Positions 1 through 5,687 of a stretch of 5,728 nucleotides of DNA are shown here, one piece after another. Under the pieces are notes generated by a model. It ran no database searches, was not told the DNA's origin, and worked only from the letters and a program-made list of their open reading frames with translations. Made by a program: the position numbers and the translations under genes. Numbering within the stretch: position 1 is the first letter of the stretch; every line of letters begins with the position of its first letter. The stretch is from Rickettsiales bacterium (GTDB lineage Bacteria > Pseudomonadota > Alphaproteobacteria > Rickettsiales > UBA1997): contig CANDYP010000092.1 in assembly GCA_947425005.1 (NCBI GenBank), positions 1 to 5,728 on the forward strand. Reading direction: 5' to 3'.

Positions 1-88
1 CCCCCCTACCCCCCTTATCAGGGGGGCTTGGAGCGAGCTCGGGTTAAGCCCCCCCTGATAAGGGGGGTAGGGGGGTTTCTCGTCCCAA
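1..88. repeat. C/G-tract inverted repeat, copy A (5' end cut by window)
   Basis: Two arms, at 1-29 and about 46-75, are reverse complements apart from one extra C in the right arm. Each carries two six-base C or G runs, the TTATCA/TGATAA block and a further G or C run. The loop, roughly 30-45, contains GAGCTC. The right arm continues as TTTCTCGTCCCAA (76-88). Copy B at 3790-3883 has the same arms and the same right flank, so copy A should begin a few bases before the window with the matching ACGAGAAA. It carries no coding capacity of its own and is best read as a non-autonomous dispersed palindrome (REP- or MITE-like). It ends 46 bp before the fadE start codon. No target-site duplication can be tested because the left end is missing. 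Confidence 0.9.
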
Positions 89-134
89 CCACAAAAAAAA
101 ACCCACCCCAAACTCTTAACAAAAAACAAATTTT

Positions 135-2582
135 ATGACCGAACTAGACCCATTCTTCGTTTTAGAAAATATCTCCAAAGCCCTCAATCTCGCACCACAT
201 CTCGGTCTCCTCACCCTCGCTTTCTGCACCTTTTACGCTTACAAAAGATTCTCGCTGATCTCCTACATCTTCATCCTCACGCTCTATTTCCTCACTTGCG
301 ATTTTGGTCTCGCCTTCTGGGCTACCTACATCCTCGCTGCCGCAATCTTCACCACGCCGATCTTGCGCCGCGTCCTCGTCACCGAATTTCTGGTCAAACT
401 AATCACCAAACTCGGCCTCTTACCAAAAATTTCTGAAACCGAAAAAATCGCCCTCACCTCAGGCACAATCTGGGTCGACGGCCAACTTTTTTCCGGTCGC
501 CCTGACTTCAAATGGATCTTCGCCCAAAAATATCCGCAGCTCACCGCGGAAGAAAAAAACTTCCTCGATAATGAGGTCGAAGAAGTCTGCCGCATCTGCT
601 CCGACTACGAAGTACAAAAACTGCGCGACTTGCCGGAAAACGTTTGGCAATTCCTACGCGAGAAAAAATTCTTCGGAATGATCATCCCGAAAGAATTCGG
701 CGGCTTGGGCTTCTCGGCCTACGCCCACAGCTGCGTCATCCAAAAACTCTCTTCGCGCTCAGTACCGCTCGCCATCACCGCGATGGTGCCAAATTCCCTT
801 GGGCCCGCTGAGCTGCTGATGCATTACGGCACGCAAACTCAACGTGATTACTACCTCCCTCGCCTCGCTGACGGCCGTGAACTACCATGCTTCGCCCTTA
901 CCGAGCCAACAGCAGGCAGTGACGCCACCTCCATCATCTCCAGCGGCGTTTTGTTTAAAGACGAGACCGGCGCAATTAAAATCCGCCTCAACTGGAACAA
1001 GCGTTACATCACGCTCGGCGCTTACGCCACCGTGATCGGTGTCGCTTTCCAACTGCGCGATCCGGAAAAATTACTCTCCCAAAATGAAGAGATCGGCATC
1101 ACTTGCGCTTTAATTCCAAACACGACAGCCGGCGTCAGACAAGGCCGCAGGCATGATCCGCTTTGCACACCATTCGTCAATTCTCCGTTGAACGGCGAAA
1201 ATGTTGTCGTCGGTTTAGATGCGGTAATCGGCGCTGAAGCTGGCCTGGGCAAAGGCTGGAAGATGTTGATGGAATGCCTTGCGGCGGGACGCGGAATTTC
1301 ACTTCCGTCAACTGGAACCGGAGGGTCAAAACTGGTCGCCCGCGCCGTCAGCGCTTACTCCGCCATTCGTCAACAATTCGGCACGGCGGTCGGAAAATTC
1401 GAAGGCGTCGAAGAAGTTTTAGCCCGCATCGCTTCCCGCACCTACGCCGTCGACGCCATGCGCGCCTTCACTGCCGGCTCAATTGATTGCGGTTCCAAAC
1501 CAGCCGTCATCACCGCGATCGCCAAATATCACGCCACTGAAATCTTCCGCCAAAACATCAATGACGGCATGGACATCATGGGCGGACGCGGCATCATTCG
1601 TGGCCCGCGCAACGTTTTGGCCAACGCTTATTTCTCAACACCAATCTCGATCACCGTCGAAGGCGCCAACATCATGACCCGCAGTTTGATCCATTTCGGA
1701 CAAGGCGCCATCATGTGCCACCCCTACGCCTACAAGGAAATCGAGGCTCTCGAGAAAGGCGACATCAAAACTTTCGACAAGATTTTCTTCGCCCACATCA
1801 ATCATTTAGTCAGCAATTTAGCGCGCTCGGTCGTGCTTTCGCTGACTCGCGGCTATTTCAGAAAACCGTTTAAATGCGGTTTGATTGGTCGCTACGAGCG
1901 CAAAATCTCTTGGTGTTCTGCAACTTTTGCACTGCTTGCCGACCTTGCTTTGGCGCGTTTCGGCGGCAATTTGAAACGCAAAGAAAAAATCAACGGCAGA
2001 TTTGGCGACGTGCTTTCCGCGATGTACATCGCCACTTCAGTGCTGAAAAAATTCGACGAGATGGGTCGTAAAAAAGAAGAGGAGCCTTTGGTTGAGCACG
2101 CGATTCGCGAGCAACTTGGCAAAGCGCAAGTGGCAATTGACGGGCTGTACCAAAACCTCTTTGGCGCTTTTGGCAAGTTCTTGCTTTTCCCTTTCGCCAT
2201 GTGGTCGCGATTCAACGCTTTCGCCTGCCCAGCCAATGACGCCCTGGATCACAAAGTGGTAAAAAATTTCATCAAAAATGGTGCGTTGCGCGACTCTTTA
2301 ACTGACGGAATCTACGTTTCAAAAGATTCAAACGACAATCTTGGCCGCATCGAAAACGCTTTGCTGCTGCAAGAAAAATCCCAATTCGTTGCCGACAAAA
2401 TTAAAGCCGCCATTCGCGCGCGAGAATTGCCGCGCAAGCGCGTCGAAGATTTGATTGCTGAAGCTTTTGCAAAAAATATAATTTCCGCAGAAGAAAAAAA
2501 CCTGATGGAAGTAGCGGGAGCGGCGGTTCTAGATGCCATGCAAGTTGACGAATATTCTCTCGAGGAATACAAAAAGATTTAA
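135..2582 (+). CDS. fadE: acyl-CoA dehydrogenase, FadE type
   Basis: Predicted FAD enzyme for the first step of fatty-acid beta-oxidation (acyl-CoA to trans-2-enoyl-CoA). At 815 aa it has the length of E. coli FadE (about 814 aa), roughly twice that of ordinary acyl-CoA dehydrogenases. Residues about 20-76 hold two or three hydrophobic segments, suggesting membrane attachment. The catalytic domain follows from about 125 to 530. ALTEPTAGSDATS at 254-266 matches acyl-CoA dehydrogenase signature 1 at every position. IMGGRGI (481-487) corresponds to signature 2, but GP follows where many family members have an acidic residue. E509 in TVEGANIM is the expected catalytic base. Residues about 540-815 form the C-terminal extension typical of FadE (DUF1974-like). 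The ATG follows an A/T-rich leader without a Shine-Dalgarno site. No other beta-oxidation gene is adjacent, and any promoter would lie in or beyond the repeat. The substrate chain length cannot be read from sequence. Confidence 0.93.
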   Translation: MTELDPFFVLENISKALNLAPHLGLLTLAFCTFYAYKRFSLISYIFILTLYFLTCDFGLAFWATYILAAAIFTTPILRRVLVTEFLVKLITKLGLLPKISETEKIALTSGTIWVDGQLFSGRPDFKWIFAQKYPQLTAEEKNFLDNEVEEVCRICSDYEVQKLRDLPENVWQFLREKKFFGMIIPKEFGGLGFSAYAHSCVIQKLSSRSVPLAITAMVPNSLGPAELLMHYGTQTQRDYYLPRLADGRELPCFALTEPTAGSDATSIISSGVLFKDETGAIKIRLNWNKRYITLGAYATVIGVAFQLRDPEKLLSQNEEIGITCALIPNTTAGVRQGRRHDPLCTPFVNSPLNGENVVVGLDAVIGAEAGLGKGWKMLMECLAAGRGISLPSTGTGGSKLVARAVSAYSAIRQQFGTAVGKFEGVEEVLARIASRTYAVDAMRAFTAGSIDCGSKPAVITAIAKYHATEIFRQNINDGMDIMGGRGIIRGPRNVLANAYFSTPISITVEGANIMTRSLIHFGQGAIMCHPYAYKEIEALEKGDIKTFDKIFFAHINHLVSNLARSVVLSLTRGYFRKPFKCGLIGRYERKISWCSATFALLADLALARFGGNLKRKEKINGRFGDVLSAMYIATSVLKKFDEMGRKKEEEPLVEHAIREQLGKAQVAIDGLYQNLFGAFGKFLLFPFAMWSRFNAFACPANDALDHKVVKNFIKNGALRDSLTDGIYVSKDSNDNLGRIENALLLQEKSQFVADKIKAAIRARELPRKRVEDLIAEAFAKNIISAEEKNLMEVAGAAVLDAMQVDEYSLEEYKKI

Positions 2583-2602
2583 TTGCCTACTTAGTTTGAG
2601 TG

Positions 2603-2620
2603 AGTACTTATTAACGTACT
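2603..2620 (+). promoter_or_regulatory. candidate YefM operator upstream of the antitoxin gene
   Basis: AGTACTTATTAACGTACT contains two GTAC cores, at 2604-2607 and 2616-2619, with centres 12 bp apart. The outer arms AGTAC and GTACT are inverted repeats of each other. Characterised yefM-yoeB operators carry paired TGTACA-like palindromes at about this spacing, so both position and geometry fit autorepression by the antitoxin and toxin. TACTTA also occurs three times as a direct repeat (2588, 2605, 2617). Promoter elements are not clear: TTGAGT at 2596 is a possible -35 box, with an AT-rich -10 region near 2620 that would overlap the operator. Confidence 0.5.
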
Positions 2621-2647
2621 TAATTAAAACTTTTTTATTTTCAAAAA

Positions 2648-2917
2648 ATGTTAGTTACCAACTACAGCGAACTGCGTAAAAATCTGTCGCAAAAGATGGA
2701 TGAGGTTCTCCTGAGCCACTCGCCAATGATCATTACCCGAGAATCAAAACAGCCAGTGGTAATGATTTCTTTAGAAGATTTTAACAGCTACCAAGAAACG
2801 ATCTACCTAGCCAAAAGCCCCGCCAACAAAAAAAGATTGCTCGCTTCTCTAAAAAATATCAAAGCCGGAAAATACAAAAAACACCAATTAGCCCAAACAA
2901 ATAATGCCGAAAATTAA
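2648..2917 (+). CDS. yefM: antitoxin, Phd/YefM family
   Basis: Predicted antitoxin (89 aa) that binds and inactivates the YoeB toxin encoded next to it and represses the operon. The N-terminal two thirds fits the Phd/YefM DNA-binding fold: TNYSELRKNLS at 4-14, a short helix, MIITRESKQPVVMISLEDFN at 27-46, then YLAKSPANKKRLLASL at 53-68. The last block closely resembles E. coli YefM YLLRSPANARRLMDSI (compared from memory). The tail from about 70 is short, polar and lysine-rich, as expected of a flexible toxin-binding and protease-sensitive region. The ATG follows an A-rich stretch without a Shine-Dalgarno site, and the candidate operator lies 28 bp upstream. The stop codon overlaps the toxin start by 14 bp, which suggests translational coupling. 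The module is AT-rich: by hand count 197 of 540 bases at 2641-3180 are G or C, lower than fadE. Confidence 0.93.
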   Translation: MLVTNYSELRKNLSQKMDEVLLSHSPMIITRESKQPVVMISLEDFNSYQETIYLAKSPANKKRLLASLKNIKAGKYKKHQLAQTNNAEN

Positions 2918-3179
2918 AATCCTGTGTTTTGAAAAAAATGGCTGGGAAGATTATTTTTATTGGCAAAAAACCGATAAAAAAATTCTTGAAAAAATTAATT
3001 CATTAATCGCAGAAATCCTTCGCCATCCTTTTGTTGGTAGCGGCAAGCCTGAGGCTCTTAAAGCTGATTTCTCTGGCCTGTGGTCAAGAAGAATAAATGA
3101 TGAACACCGCCTAGTTTACGCTATTTTCAATGATCAAATAATCATTGTTCAGTGCCGATATCATTATTCGAAAAAGTAA
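2904..3179 (+). CDS. yoeB: toxin, Txe/YoeB family mRNA endoribonuclease
   Basis: Predicted toxin (91 aa) that acts at the ribosome A site, cutting mRNA and stopping translation when YefM is degraded. It can be followed against E. coli YoeB (84 aa) almost without gaps: WEDYFYWQKTDKKILEKIN at 14-32, HPFVGSGKPEALK at 41-53, SGLWSRRINDEHRLVYAI at 57-74 and CRYHY at 84-88. The E. coli catalytic residues Glu46, Arg65, His83 and Tyr84 correspond to E50, R69, H87 and Y88, so the toxin looks intact and active. The N-terminus is about four residues longer than in E. coli. The ATG lies inside the end of the antitoxin gene in another frame. The stop is only 4 bp before the trpG start, so the module and trpG are probably on one transcript. 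Confidence 0.95.
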   Translation: MPKIKILCFEKNGWEDYFYWQKTDKKILEKINSLIAEILRHPFVGSGKPEALKADFSGLWSRRINDEHRLVYAIFNDQIIIVQCRYHYSKK

Positions 3180-3183
3180 TTTT

Positions 3184-3762
3184 ATGATCCTCCTAATCGA
3201 CAACTACGACAGTTTCACCTACAACCTTTACCACTACTTAATCCAGGCCGGCGCTAAGGAAGTTCTGGTGAAGCGCAACGACGAAATTTCCGTCGAAGAA
3301 ATTAAAAAACTAAACCCGCGCGGAATCGTGCTGTCACCGGGGCCATGCACCCCAAATGAAGCCGGTATTTGTTTGGAAGTAATCGAGAAATTACAGGGAA
3401 TTTTTCCGATTTTCGGCGTTTGCTTGGGTCATCAATCAATTGGTCAAGCCTTTGGTGGCAAGGTTGTGAAGACTTATCCGATGCACGGCAAAATCAGTAA
3501 AATTTTTCACGACACTTCCCACGGGGGCAAAAGTTTATTCAAAGGCCTACCCTCACCTTTCAAAGCCACGCGCTACCATTCGCTAATTATTGAAAAAGAA
3601 ACTTGCCCGTCAGAGCTAGAAATTATTGCTCAAACCGAGGACGGGATCATCATGGGAATCGCCCACAAACAGCACAAAATTTTTGGTGTACAATTTCATC
3701 CAGAATCAATTGCCTCGGAACACGGGCACCAAATTATTCGGAATTTTTTAGAAATGATTTAG
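3184..3762 (+). CDS. trpG: anthranilate synthase component II (glutamine amidotransferase; could also serve as PabA)
   Basis: Class I glutamine amidotransferase (192 aa, normal for TrpG/PabA) that hydrolyses glutamine and passes ammonia to TrpE, or to PabB if it also serves folate synthesis. MILLIDNYDSFTYNL opens the protein as in the family. LSPGPCTPNEAG (50-61) forms the oxyanion-loop region, GVCLGHQSIGQAFGG (78-92) carries the nucleophile Cys80, RYHS is at 130-133, and QFHPES (170-175) supplies His172 and Glu174, so the triad is complete. An in-frame TTG at 3145 would add 13 residues inside the toxin gene. It is rejected because the family starts at MILLIDNYDSF. The gene begins 4 bp after the toxin stop; no trpE or pabB is in the window. 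trpD follows after a hairpin repeat, which favours the tryptophan role. No Shine-Dalgarno site is seen. Confidence 0.93.
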   Translation: MILLIDNYDSFTYNLYHYLIQAGAKEVLVKRNDEISVEEIKKLNPRGIVLSPGPCTPNEAGICLEVIEKLQGIFPIFGVCLGHQSIGQAFGGKVVKTYPMHGKISKIFHDTSHGGKSLFKGLPSPFKATRYHSLIIEKETCPSELEIIAQTEDGIIMGIAHKQHKIFGVQFHPESIASEHGHQIIRNFLEMI

Positions 3763-3789
3763 GTCGTATTCTACTAGATCGCATTCTAG

Positions 3790-3883
3790 ACGAGAAACCC
3801 CCCTACCCCCCTTATCAGGGGGGCTTTGATCGAGTGGTTTAAAGTCCCCCTGATAAGGGGGGTAGGGGGGTTTCTCGTCCCAA
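3790..3883. repeat. C/G-tract inverted repeat, copy B (complete)
   Basis: The arms at 3790-3822 and 3846-3878 are perfect 33-nt reverse complements: ACGAGAAA, six C, TA, six C, TTATCA, five G, and the mirror image. Inside, CTTT (3824-3827) can pair with AAAG (3841-3844), leaving a loop of about 13 nt. The right half is identical to copy A for 38 nt (3846-3883 against 51-88), while the loops differ: arms conserved, loop divergent. It lies 27 bp after the trpG stop and ends 17 bp before the trpD start codon. No U tract follows the stem, so it is not a canonical terminator. Transcribed from trpG, it would form a very stable hairpin. Translated, the arms give phrases such as PPYPPYQGG and PLIRGVGG, which are artefacts. 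Confidence 0.95.
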
Positions 3884-3900
3884 ACTCAATACCCCAAAAC

Positions 3901-4890
3901 ATGAATCTCCTCACTTACTCCCCCCAAAATTTTGAAGAGATATTCAGCCGCATCATTGAGCTGCGGATTAGTGACGACGAAATCACCAAACTCCTCCTCG
4001 CCATCAACGAAGCCAACCTCCCAGAGAATGCTTTCATCGGCGCCGTCACCGCTTTAAAAAAGCGCATGAAAACCATTTCCGCCCCGCAAAATTCCATCGA
4101 TGTCTGCGGCACGGGCGGCGATAAATTGAACACACTCAACATCTCCACCGCCGTTTGTTTTGTAGTTGCCGCCGCCGGTATTCCAGTCGCCAAACACGGC
4201 AACAAAGCCGTCTCTTCGCAATCCGGCTCGGCTGATATTTTTTCCGAACTCGGAATTAAAATTTCTTCCGACGCCGCAGAAATTGAAACGAATCTACGCG
4301 AGAAAAATTTATGTTTTTTATTCGCGCCCTTCTTTCATGAAGCTTTAAAAAACGTCGCTCAAATTCGCAGATCTCTTGGCGTACCAACAATTTTTAATTT
4401 TTTGGGACCACTCCTAAACGCAGCAAATACGCGCTTCCAACTCATCGGGGTTTCTCGCCACGATGTAATGAAAAAAATCGCCAACGTGATTACGTCACCA
4501 TTATCTAGCACAAAAAAAACCTACATCGTTCACGGCCAGGACGGCATGGATGAGATTTCGCTCTGCGCTAATTCTTATTTGCTGCGCTGCGAAAATGGTC
4601 AAATTTTTGAAGAAGAAATTATCAATCCGGAAAAATTCGGATTTAGAAAAGTTGAGCTTGAAGCCTTGAAAGGCGCAGATCCAAAACATAACGCCCAAAA
4701 ATTAATCGCCCTACTCAATGGCGAAAAATCCCCTTACCGCAACATCGTAGTTTTAAATTCTGCCTTCGCTTTCAAACTGGCGCAACGAGTTGAGACAGTG
4801 GAAGAGGGAATTATTTTAGCGAAAAAAATGATTGATGACGGACTGGCTAATGAGATCCTAAAAGCCTCTACCGCCACTCGTTTTGAGTAA
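3901..4890 (+). CDS. trpD: anthranilate phosphoribosyltransferase
   Basis: Cytosolic enzyme that transfers the phosphoribosyl group from PRPP to anthranilate, the second committed step of tryptophan synthesis. From the ATG at 3901 it has 329 aa, close to the usual 330-345. The small N-terminal helical domain covers about 1-65. DVCGTGGDKLNTLNIST (67-83) holds the GTGGD PRPP-binding loop at 70-74, and KHGNKAVSSQSGSAD (98-112) is the second conserved loop. IRRSLG (155-160) carries the arginine expected to contact anthranilate, followed by FNFLGPLLNAAN (165-176). HGQDGMDEIS (211-220) includes the magnesium-binding pair D217 and E218. A TTG at 3826 would add 25 residues translated from the upstream repeat; this start is rejected because trpD homology begins near 3901. 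No Shine-Dalgarno site precedes the ATG. The gene follows trpG across the hairpin repeat and probably shares its transcript. Confidence 0.96.
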   Translation: MNLLTYSPQNFEEIFSRIIELRISDDEITKLLLAINEANLPENAFIGAVTALKKRMKTISAPQNSIDVCGTGGDKLNTLNISTAVCFVVAAAGIPVAKHGNKAVSSQSGSADIFSELGIKISSDAAEIETNLREKNLCFLFAPFFHEALKNVAQIRRSLGVPTIFNFLGPLLNAANTRFQLIGVSRHDVMKKIANVITSPLSSTKKTYIVHGQDGMDEISLCANSYLLRCENGQIFEEEIINPEKFGFRKVELEALKGADPKHNAQKLIALLNGEKSPYRNIVVLNSAFAFKLAQRVETVEEGIILAKKMIDDGLANEILKASTATRFE

Positions 4891-4945
4891 GGAAGAAGAG
4901 AAGAGAAGAGAAGAAGGGAAGAAGAGAGGGGAAGAAGAGAAGAAA
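4889..4945 (+). repeat. 57-nt pure purine (G/A) tract
   Basis: Starting with the last two bases of the trpD stop codon, every base to 4945 is A or G. The tract is built from imperfect GAAGA, GAAGAG and GAAGAAG units. A shorter purine stretch (GGGAGGAA) follows, then a T run at 4956-4961. It is a low-complexity microsatellite-like tract in the 3' untranslated region of trpD. Such mirror-like polypurine runs can slip in replication and can adopt triplex structures. No gene is apparent in it. Confidence 0.9.
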
Positions 4946-4974
4946 CTGGGAGGAATTTTTTCTAAGTATTTTGA

Positions 4975-5065
4975 TTGATAGCTAGGCGACAAAAATTTTT
5001 ATTCAGTTGCGTACATCTATGTACGCGCCTTCATAAAAATTTTTGGCAACGACGCTAGCGATCAA
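4975..5065. repeat. nested AT-rich palindrome, possible bidirectional terminator or MITE
   Basis: The left arm TTGATAGCTAGGCGAC plus AAAAATTTTTAT (4975-5002) is matched by the reverse complement of the right arm (5033-5065), which reads TTGATCGCTAG, a few extra bases, then CCAAAAATTTTTAT. In the centre, GCGTACAT (5009-5016) and ATGTACGC (5019-5026) form a perfect 8-bp palindrome around CT. The element lies between the 3' ends of convergent trpD and tRNA-Pro, where a two-way terminator would be expected. The U runs are only five bases long and lie away from the central stem, so efficient intrinsic termination is uncertain. A small mobile palindrome is the alternative. Confidence 0.6.
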
Positions 5066-5080
5066 AAGACGACGAAAAAA

Positions 5081-5157
<77 letters not shown>

Positions 5158-5238
5158 ACAGTGCGTGTTAGTTGTGTAAATCAGATTTTGGATTGATTTA
5201 AAACTGGATTCTTGCTTTAGCTTTCGCGAAGGGCGCGC

Positions 5239-5267
5239 AATAGACAAACAACTTCTCGGAAAGTCAA
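5239..5267 (-). promoter_or_regulatory. candidate sigma70-type promoter for tRNA-Pro with GC-rich discriminator
   Basis: On the minus strand TTGACT (5267-5262) matches five of six bases of the -35 consensus. After exactly 17 bases comes TCTATT (5244-5239), four of six for the -10 box. The bases right after it read GCGCGCCC, a GC-rich discriminator like those of stable-RNA promoters under stringent control. Transcription would start near 5232, leaving a leader of about 75 nt before the mature tRNA 5' end. It is a sequence match only. Confidence 0.5.
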
Positions 5268-5359
5268 TAACTTTAAAAAAACAATTCGAGATTTATAAAT
5301 TTCGTCGCTACTTTTTTTTCGCGACACGAAATCTTGATTCAAACCAACCACCAAAATTT

Positions 5360-5650
5360 ATGAAACGTCACTCCCGTTTTTTCTTAGCTTTAGCATTTCT
5401 CACTCTAACCTCCAACCCTTGCCTAGCCTGGGACGGGATCGACATGAAGCGCAATGCTTCAATCGAAATTACTACCGGAAATTTAGTTCGAGAAGGCTCC
5501 TTCATCGATTTTTACGACAGCTCGGACGGCAATTATCACACCGCAAAAGTGATCTCGGTCAGCGCCATTTCCCACGGCACTGAAGTTGTAGTTGAGGACC
5601 TCACCGAAAAACACCAACAAAGAACCTTCATCATGCAAGAGCAAAATTAG
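5360..5650 (+). CDS. small exported protein, possibly DUF5334-like
   Basis: Predicted 96-aa secreted or periplasmic protein of unknown function. The N-terminus has the charged start MKRHSR, a hydrophobic stretch at about 7-18, and a plausible signal peptidase I site after CLA (A23/W24), giving a mature part of about 73 aa without cysteine. The mature protein starts WDGIDMKRNASIEI, continues GNLVREGSFIDFYDSSDGNY (40-59) and ends in a beta-rich stretch (VVVEDLTEKHQQRTFIM). The WDG start, GNLVR, and DFYD...G-Y pattern recalls small DUF5334 proteins, judged from memory only. The ATG is in AAAATTTATG without a Shine-Dalgarno site. A TATAAAT at 5294-5300 could be a -10 box, with an imperfect hairpin (5299-5332) in the leader. 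It precedes the rmlA-like gene by 37 bp and may be cotranscribed with it. Confidence 0.7.
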   Translation: MKRHSRFFLALAFLTLTSNPCLAWDGIDMKRNASIEITTGNLVREGSFIDFYDSSDGNYHTAKVISVSAISHGTEVVVEDLTEKHQQRTFIMQEQN

Positions 5651-5687
5651 CTCGAAATTCTCTGACAATTTAAATCAACACTCACGA

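Noticed and set aside
1..88. CRISPR repeat
   Set aside because: Only two copies 3.8 kb apart with long internal palindromes; there is no regular spacing and there are no spacers.
481..490. FadE signature-2 deviation (Gly490 in place of an acidic residue) as a sign of inactivation
   Set aside because: FadE-type enzymes are divergent at this segment, and the catalytic E509 and signature 1 are intact.
326..2572. Several minus- and plus-strand frames of 60-114 aa inside fadE
   Set aside because: They are shadows of a well-supported 815-aa gene, with no recognisable motifs or leaders of their own.
3145..3183. TTG start giving TrpG 13 extra residues
   Set aside because: The extension lies within the toxin coding region, and the TrpG/PabA family begins at MILLIDNYDSF, encoded from 3184.
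3603..3842. 79-aa plus-strand frame ending in KPPYPPYQGGFDRVV
   Set aside because: It overlaps trpG in another frame and ends in translated repeat, with no family resemblance.
3790..3883. Repeat copy B as an intrinsic terminator for trpG
   Set aside because: The stem is long and stable, but only TTT then CTCG follows, not a U tract, and the same element lies upstream of fadE.
3915..4698. Minus-strand frames of 96 and 65 aa and a plus-strand frame of 60 aa inside trpD
   Set aside because: The trpD frame is fully conserved across this stretch; these are off-frame shadows.
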